This document shows, piece by piece, positions 17,425 to 26,653 of a stretch of DNA of 64,000 bases. Below the pieces are notes generated by a model that saw nothing but the letters and a program-made list of their open reading frames with translations, had not been told where the DNA came from and ran no database searches. Where the stretch lies: contig NZ_CP015453.1 of assembly GCF_003096095.1 (NCBI RefSeq), positions 496,001 to 560,000 on the forward strand, read 5' to 3'. This stretch comes from Dietzia psychralcaliphila (lineage in GTDB: Bacteria > Actinomycetota > Actinomycetes > Mycobacteriales > Mycobacteriaceae). The first letter of the stretch is position 1. Every line of letters begins with the position of its first letter. The translations under genes and the position numbers were made by a program.

Positions 17425-18531
17425 ATGACGTCGATCCAACGAACCCGGAACATCGATCCGATCACCGTCGCGGACCTGGAGTCGCTGGGAACCGCCTCCG
17501 GCCCGGCGGTGTCGGTGTTCATGCCCACACACCGCGGCGGACCGGTGACGCGGGAGGGCCCGCTGAGGTTGCGCTCGCTTCTCGACCGCGCCCAGGCCGA
17601 GCTGGTCGCCCAGGGCGTCCCGACCGGGGACGCCGTCGAGCTGGTGGCGCCGCTGAGGGAGCTGGGCAACCGGGACCCCTTCTGGCAGCACACGGCCGAC
17701 GGGCTGGCCCTCTATGCCGCCCCCGGGATCGCGCGGGCCTTCCGGCTGGGCACCGAGGTGCCCGAACAGTTCCACGTGTCGGATTCGTTCGCCGTGCGAC
17801 CGCTCGTGCCGGCCGCGATCGGCGACGGCGAGTTCCTCATCCTGGCCCTGAGCCAGAACTCGGTGCGTCTGTTCGAGGCCACGCGGGGGTCGGTCCACGA
17901 GCGGGATATCGGGCGCGCGCCGGGATCGCTGGACGACGCCGAAGGCCGCACCGAGCGCGAGCCCCAGCTGCAGCACCAGGCCGCGGCCGGTGGCACCGCC
18001 GCCTTCCACGGGCACGGGGCCGGCGGTGAGGTGGATCGGGTGATGCTGCAGAAGTTCTTCCGCCAGGTGGCCGCGGGGATCGACGAGCTGCTCGCGGGTC
18101 CGGGTCGGCGGCCGCTCGTGTTGGCCTCCGTGGCCGAGCATCACCCGATGCTCAGGGACGAGCTGACCTATCCCCATCTCCTCGACGAGGTGGTGGCCGG
18201 GAACCCCGACCATGCCAGCGGAGCGGAGCTGCAGGACAAGGCGTGGCCGATCGTCCAGCCCGTCCTCAGCGCCGACGCCGCCGCGGCCACCGAGCGGTTC
18301 GGGGAGGCCCTCGGGACCGGGTTGGGGCTGAGCGATCCCGCGCAGATCGTCACCGCTGCTTCCGAGGGCAGGGTGGACACGCTGCTGCTCACCGCCACTG
18401 TGTGTCGGCCGGAGGACCAGCCGGGGGGCCTCGACGGCGCCGTGGGACACACGTGCGCCACGTCCGGACGGCTCGTGGTGCTGGAGGCGCTCCCGCACGG
18501 CAACGCCGTCGGCGCGATCCTGCGCTACTGA
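17425..18531 (+). CDS. baeRF-family (bacterial eRF1-like) protein
   Basis: A 368-residue protein of the bacterial archaeo-eukaryotic release-factor-like (baeRF/Vms1-related) superfamily. The N-terminal part (SGPAVSVFMPTHR at residues about 28-40, LRSLLDRAQAEL at about 50) and the middle stretch with the RNase-H-like fold fit this family; proteins of this kind are thought to act at stalled ribosomes, mostly without experimental proof. I chose the ATG at 17425 (MTSIQRTRNID); an upstream ATG at 17353 adds residues that look non-coding. Confidence 0.65.
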   Translation: MTSIQRTRNIDPITVADLESLGTASGPAVSVFMPTHRGGPVTREGPLRLRSLLDRAQAELVAQGVPTGDAVELVAPLRELGNRDPFWQHTADGLALYAAPGIARAFRLGTEVPEQFHVSDSFAVRPLVPAAIGDGEFLILALSQNSVRLFEATRGSVHERDIGRAPGSLDDAEGRTEREPQLQHQAAAGGTAAFHGHGAGGEVDRVMLQKFFRQVAAGIDELLAGPGRRPLVLASVAEHHPMLRDELTYPHLLDEVVAGNPDHASGAELQDKAWPIVQPVLSADAAAATERFGEALGTGLGLSDPAQIVTAASEGRVDTLLLTATVCRPEDQPGGLDGAVGHTCATSGRLVVLEALPHGNAVGAILRY

Positions 18532-18627
18532 CCGTGATCCTGCGCGACTGGCAAGGGGGCCGAGCTACTGGCCGGGGCCTGGAGGTCCTGGCGGTGTCCC
18601 TGCGTTCCGGTTCCCGCGCGACACGAC

Positions 18628-18643
18628 CTTACCTGTGGGTAAG
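18628..18643. promoter_or_regulatory. Candidate operator overlapping the fadH promoter
   Basis: The dyad CTTACC-N4-GGTAAG lies 31 bp before the fadH ATG and shares bases with a TAAGAT -10-like element at 18640-18645. TetR-type fatty-acid regulators use palindromes of this kind; no regulator gene is adjacent, so the partner is unknown. Confidence 0.4.
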
Positions 18644-18673
18644 ATCGCGGTCGGGCAGGGCACAATGGGTCCT

Positions 18674-20737
18674 ATGAGCGCCAGCCATCCGCACCTGACC
18701 AGCCCCCTCGTCGTCGGGCCTCTCACCCTGCGCAACCGCGTGGTCATGGGGTCGATGCACACCGGGCTCGAGGACCGCAGCAAGCACCTCCCCGAGCTCA
18801 CGGCCTACTTCGCCGAGCGGGCGCGCGGGGGCACCGCCATGATGATCACCGGCGGGTTCTCGCCCGACGTCGAGGGCTGGCTGCTGCCCGCCGGGTCGAT
18901 GATGGCCAGCCGGCGGATGGCGGACAAGCACCGCGGTCTCACCGACGCCGTCCACGCGGAGGGCTCGAACATCCTGCTCCAGCTGCTGCACGCCGGCCGG
19001 TACGGGTATCAGCCGTTCGTCCGCTCGGCCTCGTCCACCAAGTCCCCGATCAGCATGTTCAAGGCCCGCGCCCTGAGTTCGCGGGGCGTCGAGCGCACCA
19101 TCGACCACTGGGTCCGGGCCGCCCGACTGGCGAAGCGTGCGGGGTACGACGGCGTCGAGGTCATGGGTTCCGAGGGGTACCTGATCAACCAGTTCCTCGC
19201 GGCCCGCACCAACCAGCGCACCGATGACTGGGGTGGCACCGCGAGCAAGCGCATGCGGTTCCCCGAGGAGATCGTCCGCCGGATCCGCGCCGAGGTGGGC
19301 CCGGACTTCCTCATCCAGTACCGCATCAGCGTGCTCGACCTGGTGCCAGGAGGACAGACCTGGGACGAGACCGCCGAACTCGCGCAGCGGCTCGAGGCGG
19401 CGGGCGTCGACGTGTTCAACACCGGCATCGGCTGGCACGAGGCCCGGATCCCCACCATCGTCACCTCGGTGCCGCGGGCGGCGTTCGTCGACCTGGCGGG
19501 CCGGCTCAAGCAGACCGTCGACGTACCGGTGATCGCCTCCAACCGCATCAACACCCCGGACGTGGCCGAGCAGATCCTCGCCAGCGGGCAGGCCGATCTG
19601 GTGTCGATGGCGCGGCCGCTGCTCGCGGACCCGGCGTTCGCCGCCAAGGTCGCCGAGGGGCGGGCCGACGAGATCAACATCTGCATCGCCTGCAACCAGG
19701 CGTGCCTCGATCACACCTTCGCCAACAAGCGGGCGTCCTGCCTGGTCAATCCCCGCGCCGGTCGGGAGACGGAGCTGCTGCTCACGGTGGCCCCCGCGCG
19801 TCGTCGGGTGGCCGTGGTCGGCGCGGGCCCGGCGGGCCTGGCGTGCGCGGAGGCGGCCGCGTCGCGAGGGCTGGCGGTGGAGGTCTTCGAGGCGGAGGAG
19901 GAGATCGGCGGGCAGTTCCGCTACGCCATGCGCGTGCCGGGCAAGGAGGAGTTCGCCGCGTCGCTGGCCTACTTCAGTCGCCGACTCGACGTGCTCGGAG
20001 TGCCCGTTCACCTGGGTCGACGGGCCGTGGCCGCGGATCTGGCGGGCTTTGACCACGTGGTGGTGGCCACCGGCGTCCGCCCGCGCGAGCTGGATGTTCC
20101 GGGCGCGGACCACCCGATGGTCATGACCTACCCCGAGCTGCTCACCGGCGCCCGCAGGCCCGGCCGTCGCGTCGCCGTGATCGGGGCCGGCGGGATCGGC
20201 GTGGACGTCTCGGAGTTCCTTCTCGCCGGCGGGCCGGGACTGGACCTCGACGGCCGCCGCGCCCACGGGCACTCCACCGACGTAGAGGCCTGGAAGCGAC
20301 ACTGGGGCGTGGCCGATCCGGCCGTCGAACGCGCGGGGCTCGGCACGGCCGTGGTCGACGAGCCCGCGCACGAGGTGCACCTGCTCCAACGCAAGACCAC
20401 CTCGATCGGCAAGGGCCTCGCCAAGACCACCGGATGGGTCCACCGCGCCGAGCTCAAGATGGGCGGAGTGCAGCAGTACACCGGGGTGGCCTACGAGAAG
20501 GTCGACGACGACGGGCTGCACATCCTCACCGCCGAGGGCGAGCGCCGGGTCGTTCCGGTGGACTCGGTCGTGGTGTGCGCGGGCCAGGAGTCGGTGCGCG
20601 TGCTCGCCGATGAGCTGGCCAGTCCGGGAGCCGGAACGGCGAGCCGGGTCCACGTGATCGGTGGTGCCGATGTGGCCGCCGAGCTGGACGCGAAGCGCGC
20701 CATCAAGCAGGGCGTGGAGCTCGCGGCGAGACTCTGA
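18674..20737 (+). CDS. fadH: 2,4-dienoyl-CoA reductase (NADPH), FadH type
   Basis: A 687-residue three-domain flavoprotein that reduces 2,4-dienoyl-CoA during beta-oxidation of unsaturated fatty acids. Residues 1-340 form an old-yellow-enzyme FMN barrel (LTLRNRVVMGSMHTGLED, LLQLLHAGRYG). CIACNQACLDHTF (about 343-355) with a later cysteine supplies the [4Fe-4S] ligands. VAVVGAGPAGLACAEAA (about 384-400) binds FAD, and VAVIGAGGIGVDVSEFL (about 500) NADPH. The ATG at 18674 (MSASHPHL) matches homologues; ATG 18665 is possible. The architecture equals E. coli FadH, but 2-enoate reductase-like roles cannot be excluded. Confidence 0.85.
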   Translation: MSASHPHLTSPLVVGPLTLRNRVVMGSMHTGLEDRSKHLPELTAYFAERARGGTAMMITGGFSPDVEGWLLPAGSMMASRRMADKHRGLTDAVHAEGSNILLQLLHAGRYGYQPFVRSASSTKSPISMFKARALSSRGVERTIDHWVRAARLAKRAGYDGVEVMGSEGYLINQFLAARTNQRTDDWGGTASKRMRFPEEIVRRIRAEVGPDFLIQYRISVLDLVPGGQTWDETAELAQRLEAAGVDVFNTGIGWHEARIPTIVTSVPRAAFVDLAGRLKQTVDVPVIASNRINTPDVAEQILASGQADLVSMARPLLADPAFAAKVAEGRADEINICIACNQACLDHTFANKRASCLVNPRAGRETELLLTVAPARRRVAVVGAGPAGLACAEAAASRGLAVEVFEAEEEIGGQFRYAMRVPGKEEFAASLAYFSRRLDVLGVPVHLGRRAVAADLAGFDHVVVATGVRPRELDVPGADHPMVMTYPELLTGARRPGRRVAVIGAGGIGVDVSEFLLAGGPGLDLDGRRAHGHSTDVEAWKRHWGVADPAVERAGLGTAVVDEPAHEVHLLQRKTTSIGKGLAKTTGWVHRAELKMGGVQQYTGVAYEKVDDDGLHILTAEGERRVVPVDSVVVCAGQESVRVLADELASPGAGTASRVHVIGGADVAAELDAKRAIKQGVELAARL

Positions 20738-20783
20738 GCAACCGCCCCCTCCTCCCCTCCTCCCCTCCTCGCCCACTCCCTCC

Positions 20784-20943
20784 CTCACCTGGCGGACCCT
20801 TCCCACCAGTTGGCGGACCCGGTCCCTCACCTGGCGGACAGAATTCGTGTCCGGCGGGCCGTCCTTCGCATCAGATGTCCGCCGACCGGGGTGGTGTGTC
20901 CGCCAACCACTGCGGGGTCGCGGTGGGGTGTCCGCCAACCGGG
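20784..20943. repeat. 21-bp-phased inverted array, copy 1 (uninterrupted)
   Basis: Three direct units with core GGCGGAC start at 20791, 20812 and 20833, exactly 21 bp apart. They are followed by a 37-bp centre and by inverted cores GTCCGCC at 20877, 20898 (21 bp) and 20930 (32 bp). The units facing the centre carry extended sequences, GGCGGACAGAATTC on the left and TCAGATGTCCGCCGA on the right. The array fills the gap between the convergent fadH and MFS genes. Copy 2 is at 25274-26695. Function unknown. Confidence 0.8.
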
Positions 20944-20983
20944 GGAGGGGTGAGCAGGGGGTTGCGACGAGGGGTTGCGCGGT

Positions 20984-22600
20984 TCAGGCGCAGCGCTTCT
21001 CGCGGCGGCGGTCGACAACACTGAACGCGAGCGCGCCGGCCGCCAACGCCGCGATCAACCCGAGCGCGGCCCGGAACGCGAGCAGCCAGTCGTCCTGGGA
21101 CTCGACTATCCAGAACAGCACGCCGGGGACCACAGCCGTGCCGATCGCGGTGCCCATGCGCTGGCCCAGGGAGATGATGCTGCCTGCCACCCCTCCGTAC
21201 GCGGGGTCGACCGCCCGCAGCGTGAGCGTCTGGTTGGGGGAGATGGTCATGCCCTGGGCGGTGCCCATCAGTGCGGCGGGGGCCATGAAGATCAGGTAGC
21301 CCACCGCCCCGGACTCCACCACGCCCGCGAGCAGGATGAACGCCAGCAGCGCGGTGATGGTGAGGCAAAAGCCCACGATGACCAGCCGCCTCCCGAGCCG
21401 CAGTACGAACCGACCCGCGACCTGGGCGGAGACCGCGGCGCAGATCGAGGCGGGCAGGCTCACCAGCGCGGAGTCGATCGGCGCGTACCCCAGGTGGAAC
21501 TGCAGGTACATGGGCATCACGATCCACAGGCTCGTGCCGCCCATGAAGTAGATCGAGACGATGATCATGCCGTTGCGGAACGCCGGGTCGCGGAAGATCT
21601 CGGGATTGACCAACGGCGGGCGACCGACCCGCTCGTAGCGGCGCTCCCACCACGCAAAGCCACCGAGCAGGGCCACCCCGAGCGGCACCAGAGCCCACAA
21701 CGCGGGGTGGGCTCCGCGGTTGAGGAAGGGCAGCATCACCGAGAGCACGGCCGCCCCCAGCAGCACGATGCCGACCGGGTCCAGGTCGAGGCGACGGCGC
21801 GGTGCCTTCTGCGGCGGCGCCACCGGCGCGGAGGCGTTGGTCGCGGCCGCGGCCCGGGAGGTGGTGACCTCGTCGTCGTCGTCCTCCAGGTAGGCCAACG
21901 CGCCGGCGCGCGCCCTGGATCCGCCGATGTCGCGGCCGTCGTGGTCGGTCCGGGGCAGCGCGCGGTCGTCGGGCAACCACCGCTGACCCAGCACCAGGGC
22001 GAGCACGCCGAGCGGCACGTTGACCAGGAACATCGCGCGCCAGCCCAGGTCGTTGCCGAGCGCCTGGATGAGCAGTCCACCCACCAGCGGGCCCGAGGCG
22101 GTGGCCACCGACACGGTGGTGGCCATGGTGGCGAACGCGCGGGCTCGGGCACCCCCGCGGAAGTACTTCTGGATGAGACCGAAGGTCTGCGGGTTGAGCA
22201 TCCCGGACCCGATGCCCTGGACCACCCGCGCGGCGTTGAGCATCTCGATGTTCTGCGCGAACCCCGCGATCACCGCACCCACGGTGAAGACGGCGACCCC
22301 CGCCAGGAAGAGCCGCTTGCGGCCGGTCGCGTCGCCGAGGCGCCCGGAGGGCACCAACAGCAGACCGAATGACAGCGCGTATCCCGAGACCACCCACTGC
22401 AGTCCACTGGAATCGGCCTCGAGGGCCGGGCCGATCACGGGCAGGGCCACGTTGATCACCGACAACGCGAGGAGCGCCATGAACAGCGGGACCATCAGGG
22501 TGGTGAGGACCCGCGCAGTACTCACCGGCCGCTCCGCCGAGCCCTCCGCCGTACCCGTCTCTGCGCTCTCCACTGCGCTCTGTGCTGCCCCATCGCTCAC
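20984..22600 (-). CDS. MFS drug exporter, DHA2 (EmrB/QacA) family
   Basis: A 538-residue, 14-helix major facilitator protein of the drug:H+ antiporter-2 family. Motif A appears as GRLGDATGRKRLF near residues 85-97; the antiporter motif C region is SGPLVGGLLIQALG near 168-181. A charged loop of about 70 residues (EDDDDEVTTSR) separates the two halves. Substrates in this family are varied lipophilic compounds. The N-terminus is cytoplasmic and Ser/Glu-rich. It is divergent from the SurA-like lipoprotein gene; no regulator is next to it. Confidence 0.85.
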   Translation of the reverse strand: MSDGAAQSAVESAETGTAEGSAERPVSTARVLTTLMVPLFMALLALSVINVALPVIGPALEADSSGLQWVVSGYALSFGLLLVPSGRLGDATGRKRLFLAGVAVFTVGAVIAGFAQNIEMLNAARVVQGIGSGMLNPQTFGLIQKYFRGGARARAFATMATTVSVATASGPLVGGLLIQALGNDLGWRAMFLVNVPLGVLALVLGQRWLPDDRALPRTDHDGRDIGGSRARAGALAYLEDDDDEVTTSRAAAATNASAPVAPPQKAPRRRLDLDPVGIVLLGAAVLSVMLPFLNRGAHPALWALVPLGVALLGGFAWWERRYERVGRPPLVNPEIFRDPAFRNGMIIVSIYFMGGTSLWIVMPMYLQFHLGYAPIDSALVSLPASICAAVSAQVAGRFVLRLGRRLVIVGFCLTITALLAFILLAGVVESGAVGYLIFMAPAALMGTAQGMTISPNQTLTLRAVDPAYGGVAGSIISLGQRMGTAIGTAVVPGVLFWIVESQDDWLLAFRAALGLIAALAAGALAFSVVDRRREKRCA

Positions 22601-22739
22601 CTGGGCGATGGTATCCGTGGCCGATCAGGCGGCGGCCGGTCGTCGCGCGGCGGGCGCCCCCGCGCGCGTGCACAGGTCCCGCCTAACTCCGATGTGTAGC
22701 CTCGGCGGACTGATGCACCCATCAACGTCAGGAGATCGA

Positions 22740-23513
22740 GTGCTGAAGAACAAATGGCGGCTGGTCGCGGCCGCGGCGGGGGCCGTGCTCATCGCGGCGG
22801 GCTGCAGTGCCCCGGGCGACGACGACGGAGCAGCGGAGGGCGAACCGACCGCCGCGACCGAGCAGGCCGACCAGCAGACCGACCCCGAGCAGGACGCCGC
22901 CGGTCCGAACACCGACGACATCCCGGACCCGGTGGCCGAGGTCAACGGCACCGAGATCACCAAGGACGAGTTCGTCACCGTCTTCCAGGGCCAGTACCAG
23001 CAGATGACCATGCAGGCGCAGATGACCGGGCAGCCCGTGGACGAGGACCAGCTCAAGGAGCAGACCCTCGAGGGGCTGGTCGGGAGCGAGCTGCTGCGGC
23101 AGGAGGCCGTGGAGCGCGGACTCGAGGTCTCGGACGCCGAGATCGACACCGCGCTCGCCGGGTTCGCCGAGGCCAACCAGGCCAGCGAGGACGAGTTCAT
23201 CTCCGCCATGGGCGAGCAGGGGATGGACCGCGACGACGTGGTGGAGCAGATCGAGAAGCAGCTCCTCGTGGAGAAGCTGGTCGTCGAGGAGTACGGCGAG
23301 TTCTCCGCGACCGATCAGGAGATCGAGGCCGCCTACCAGCAGTTGGTGGAGCAGCAGGCGATGTCCGGCGGACAGGCGGGCGGCGGACTGCCCCCGCTCG
23401 AGCAGGTCCGCGGGGAGGTCGAGGAGCAGCTGGTCGCCGAGCAGCAGGCGCAGGCCATGCAGACACTCTCCGAGGAGTTGCGCGAGGGCGCGGACGTGAC
23501 CGAGCACCTCTAG
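22740..23513 (+). CDS. SurA_N-domain lipoprotein (PrsA/SurA-like chaperone)
   Basis: A 257-residue lipoprotein: signal peptide with lipobox LIAAGC (cysteine about residue 22), then an acidic, Gln/Glu/Asp-rich linker to residue 60, then a SurA N-terminal chaperone domain (VAEVNGTEITKDEFVTVFQ, then TLEGLVGSELLRQEAVERG). The parvulin-type prolyl isomerase domain that follows in PrsA/SurA is missing, so a membrane-anchored holdase for secreted proteins is inferred. The GTG at 22740 has AGGAG 6-7 nt upstream. Confidence 0.8.
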   Translation: MLKNKWRLVAAAAGAVLIAAGCSAPGDDDGAAEGEPTAATEQADQQTDPEQDAAGPNTDDIPDPVAEVNGTEITKDEFVTVFQGQYQQMTMQAQMTGQPVDEDQLKEQTLEGLVGSELLRQEAVERGLEVSDAEIDTALAGFAEANQASEDEFISAMGEQGMDRDDVVEQIEKQLLVEKLVVEEYGEFSATDQEIEAAYQQLVEQQAMSGGQAGGGLPPLEQVRGEVEEQLVAEQQAQAMQTLSEELREGADVTEHL

Positions 23514-23558
23514 CGGAACCAGGAGTAGGGCGGCGGCGTCCGTGGTGGAATCGGTTCC

Positions 23559-25226
23559 ATGGGCGCACCGGGCGGGATCCTCGCGACTGTCACTGCCGCA
23601 CTCACCGTGGCACTCACCACGGCGGTGACGAGCGTGGTGGTCCTGAGCTCGTCGACGGCCGCCGCGCAACCGGCGGCTGGGCAGCCCGCGCAACCAGCGG
23701 CTGGGCAGCCCGCGCCCCCGCCGGCCTCCCCGCCCGGACTCGGCCCCGCCGGCACCTCCACGGTCCACGGGGACGCGGCCTCCACCGACACGCTGCCCGG
23801 TCGCGGGCCGGGCGCGAACCCCGCGATCGTCGGCGCCCTGACCGGGGCCACCTGCTCCACCGTGTTCGTGGGCACCACCGGCATGCCCGTCGCCCTGTGC
23901 ACCTCCTACGTGGGACTCCACCCGCCCACCCCGCTCGCGCCGACGGTCAAGCTCTTCCACCCCGACACCGCTGCGGTGCTGGCGGAGGTGCAGCTGGCCA
24001 AGGGTGCGCTCCTGGGTGGGGTGTACGGATACCTCGACGAGCGTGACCGGGTGGTGGTGGCCGACGGCAACCGCAGGCTCCTCGCCGTGGGGCACCACCG
24101 CGACCCGGACGGCTCCTGGCGGATGACGGTCGATGTCCTGGCCGACCTGTCCGCGGGCGTCCCCGACGGCGACGCCGTGACCGGCCTGATCCCGGCTTTC
24201 GACGGGCGGGTCTGGTTCGCGACCTCCGGTGGGGTGGTGGGGACCGTGCTACCGGGCGACGACGACACTCTGCGCACCCTCGCCCTGCCCGCAGGGGAGC
24301 GGATCTCCAACGGGCTGACGGTCCGCCCCGGTGGTGCATCGGTGATCACCACCCGGGCCCTCTACGAGGTGGACGTGGCGCCGGACGGGACCCCGGAGGT
24401 GCGCTGGCGGCACGCCTACGAGGTGGGCCCGGCGCGCAAACCCGGTCTGTTGGCGCACGGCTCGGGAACCACGCCCACCTACTTCGGCCCGGACGACTCG
24501 TTGGTGGCGATCACCGACGACGCCGAGCAGCCTGATCTGATCGTCCTGCGCCGTATCGACGGCTCGCAGGTGTGCCGGATGCCGGCGTTCGCGACCTCGC
24601 TCGCACCGGCCTCCGCCGCGCCGGACGGGGTCCTGATCGAGGGTCCCGCGGCCACGGAGAACTCGATCATCGCGTTCGGGGACGCGCTGGTGCTGGTCAA
24701 CACCTACGGGTACGAGTATCCGCCGTTCGCAGTCGACGGCCCGGCCGTGCCCGCCTCCGCCCCGTACACCGGAGGGATGACCCGAATCGACGTGAGCCCG
24801 GACGGCACGGCGCGCGTGGACGGCACGGTGAACCCGGATGGCACCGCGAACCCGGATGGCACGGCGAACCCGGGCAGCGCATGCTCGCGAGTGTGGACCT
24901 CGCTCGCCCGTACCGCGTCGTTGCCCAAGCTCACGACCGGAGACGGCCTGATCCATGCCCTGGCGTACGGCCCGTCGGGGGTGCAGCGAGGGCTTGGCCC
25001 GGAGCTCGGACCTCTGCTCGATCAGGGGCTGGCGCAGAAGTTCGGCCCGGTGGACGTGACCTCGACGGATGTCGAGACCGGCCGCGAGGTCGTCCGCGAC
25101 TTCGTGGGCGTGGCGCCGCTGGACGAGCCCATGGAACTCACCGGGACCATCGTCTCCCGCGGCGACGGCCCGGGTGTGATGTGGCAACCCACGCTCACGC
25201 GCATGCTCCGGGTAGGGCCCGCGTAG
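23559..25226 (+). CDS. Secreted propeller-like protein of unknown function
   Basis: A 555-residue protein with an N-terminal hydrophobic signal or anchor (about residues 8-32) and a Pro/Ala/Gln-rich linker with two AAGQPAQP-type repeats. A long, beta-rich region follows, with repeated GxVYGYLDERDRVVVADGNRR-like blades, suggesting a beta-propeller. A short tandem PDGTAN repeat near residues 420-440 is a likely slippage product. No enzyme motif is visible. Located 45 bp after the SurA-like lipoprotein gene, so probably in the same transcript. Homologues in mycolata are only hypothetical to my knowledge. Confidence 0.7.
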   Translation: MGAPGGILATVTAALTVALTTAVTSVVVLSSSTAAAQPAAGQPAQPAAGQPAPPPASPPGLGPAGTSTVHGDAASTDTLPGRGPGANPAIVGALTGATCSTVFVGTTGMPVALCTSYVGLHPPTPLAPTVKLFHPDTAAVLAEVQLAKGALLGGVYGYLDERDRVVVADGNRRLLAVGHHRDPDGSWRMTVDVLADLSAGVPDGDAVTGLIPAFDGRVWFATSGGVVGTVLPGDDDTLRTLALPAGERISNGLTVRPGGASVITTRALYEVDVAPDGTPEVRWRHAYEVGPARKPGLLAHGSGTTPTYFGPDDSLVAITDDAEQPDLIVLRRIDGSQVCRMPAFATSLAPASAAPDGVLIEGPAATENSIIAFGDALVLVNTYGYEYPPFAVDGPAVPASAPYTGGMTRIDVSPDGTARVDGTVNPDGTANPDGTANPGSACSRVWTSLARTASLPKLTTGDGLIHALAYGPSGVQRGLGPELGPLLDQGLAQKFGPVDVTSTDVETGREVVRDFVGVAPLDEPMELTGTIVSRGDGPGVMWQPTLTRMLRVGPA

Positions 25227-25273
25227 CGACGGCGCCTGCGGCGCCCAACCCTTCCCAGCCTCGCCCCTCCGAG

Positions 25274-25357
25274 CCCGGTTGGCGGACGCCCCGCCCCAGT
25301 TGGCGGCCGCCCCACCCCGGTTGGCGGACGCCCCGCCTCGGTTGGCGGACAGAATTC
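25274..25357. repeat. 21-bp-phased inverted array, copy 2, left half
   Basis: Four units with core GGCGGAC (GGCGGCC in the second) start at 25281, 25302, 25323 and 25344, all exactly 21 bp apart. The last one runs into GGCGGACAGAATTC as in copy 1. The IS30-family element separates it from the right half at 26654-26695. Confidence 0.8.
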
Positions 25358-25373
25358 GCGAGGAATCGGGCCC

Positions 25374-26637
25374 GAAGTCAAGTGGTCGAAGCAATCGTGG
25401 GTTAGGTGGCTGCGGTGAGTAGCAGCTCGTTGAGTTTGTCCGCGGGGGTGGCCAGATTGAGGGTCGGCCTGGGTCGTGAGTTTAGGGTGCCCGCGACTTT
25501 GGCGAGGTCCTCAGCGGAGTGGGTAGATAGGTCACTTCCCTTCTTGAACCAGTGCCGCAACAACCTGTTGGTGTTCTCGTTAGTGCCCCGTTGCCAAGGC
25601 GAGTGTGGGTCGCAGAAGTACAGGTCCGCGTCCAGGGCGAGCTGAATCTCGGCGTACTTGGCCAGTTCGCGGCCGCGGTCCCAGGTGATCGACCTGCGCA
25701 AATGCTCTGGCAACTTACGCATTTCGCGGATCATCGCCTCCGCTACTGCCGCAGAATTGTGACCGTCAGGTAAGTGAAGCAAAATCGTGAACCGACTGGT
25801 GCGCTCAACGAGTGTGCCGATCGCCGAGTTCGAGGCCGTGCCTCCCATGATGAGGTCTCCTTCCCAGTGCCCCGGGACGGCGCGGTCATCAACCTCAGCT
25901 GGTCGCTCACTGATCTTGAACGCCTCCTTGTAGGGCGAGGGGTCCCGGCGACCGCGGGCGCGAGTCTGACGCCGACTTCGCCCCAAGCTCAGGCATCGAT
26001 GCAGGTCAGCACGCAGAGAGCCTCGGGTTTGCACGTACAGGTTCTGGTAGATCGTCTCGTGGCTCACCGTGACAGTGTCGCTGTCCCGGGCAAGGACATC
26101 ACTGATCAGCTTCGGCGACCAGCCATCGTCCATCCATGCCTCGATCTGACGACACAGGCCAGGGTGCAATGACAGTTTCATCGGCTTGGGCCGGGACCGC
26201 CGTCTGGCTGCGGCCCGATGAGCGATAGCCGCCCGATAAGCACCGTCAGGGCTGATGTTCCGCCTGACCTCCCGCCAGACGGTCGTCTTGTCTCGTCCGA
26301 TGTCCTCACCGATCTCCTGCGCAGACGCCCCCTGCTTAACCCCGGCAGCGATCCCCACCCGGTCATCGATGGACAGCGGGCGACGGGTGCGCCCCTCCTC
26401 GGGAAGATCGGCCGGCCATGGGCCAATGCCACGAGTGCCAACACGCAGGGTGAGCTCCATGTGTCCACACTCGCCCCACCACTGCCACGCACCGCTCTTC
26501 GACACGCCAGCTCTCGCCGCGGCGGACCGAATCGTCTCTCCCTCGCACATGTATCGAACGAATACCTCACGCAGTTCCCGTGGCAACAACTTCGGCATAG
26601 CAACGCTCCTTCAGCGTTGCTTCGACTGTATGACTTC
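25374..26637 (-). mobile_element. IS30-family insertion sequence
   Basis: About 1264 bp bounded by imperfect inverted repeats beginning GAAGTCA and continuing, after four mismatched bases, with GTCGAAGCAA (17 of 21 positions identical). It encodes one intact transposase. A small hairpin (CAACGCT/AGCGTTG, 26601-26619) lies just before the transposase start and may limit its translation. The exact ends and target duplication are uncertain because the flanks are GC-rich (GGGCCC on the left, ACCGGGC on the right). It interrupts the centre of a 21-bp-phased array. Confidence 0.85.
25402..26598 (-). CDS. IS30-family transposase
   Basis: A 398-residue DDE transposase. The N-terminal part contains helix-turn-helix segments (RSAAARAGVSKSGAW near residues 23-37, EIGEDIGRDKTTVWREVRRN near 95-114). 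The catalytic domain shows GHWEGDLIMG (first Asp, near 244-253), TWDRGREL (second Asp, near 310) and DPHSPWQRGTNENTNRLLR (Glu, near 333-351). It has full length and no frameshift, so the element may still be mobile. The ATG at 26598 is followed by a normal reading frame. Confidence 0.93.
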   Translation of the reverse strand: MPKLLPRELREVFVRYMCEGETIRSAAARAGVSKSGAWQWWGECGHMELTLRVGTRGIGPWPADLPEEGRTRRPLSIDDRVGIAAGVKQGASAQEIGEDIGRDKTTVWREVRRNISPDGAYRAAIAHRAAARRRSRPKPMKLSLHPGLCRQIEAWMDDGWSPKLISDVLARDSDTVTVSHETIYQNLYVQTRGSLRADLHRCLSLGRSRRQTRARGRRDPSPYKEAFKISERPAEVDDRAVPGHWEGDLIMGGTASNSAIGTLVERTSRFTILLHLPDGHNSAAVAEAMIREMRKLPEHLRRSITWDRGRELAKYAEIQLALDADLYFCDPHSPWQRGTNENTNRLLRHWFKKGSDLSTHSAEDLAKVAGTLNSRPRPTLNLATPADKLNELLLTAAT

Positions 26638-26653
26638 ACCGGGCTCGGAGCGC

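Noticed and set aside
18629-20938. 769-codon minus-strand frame opposite fadH
   Set aside because: It mirrors the fadH codons and runs into the repeat array; composition is typical of antisense translation.
20871-22673. 600-codon frame overlapping the MFS gene on the same strand
   Set aside because: It is in another frame of the MFS gene, gives an Arg/Gly-rich product and lacks membrane helices, while the chosen frame has 14 clear helices.
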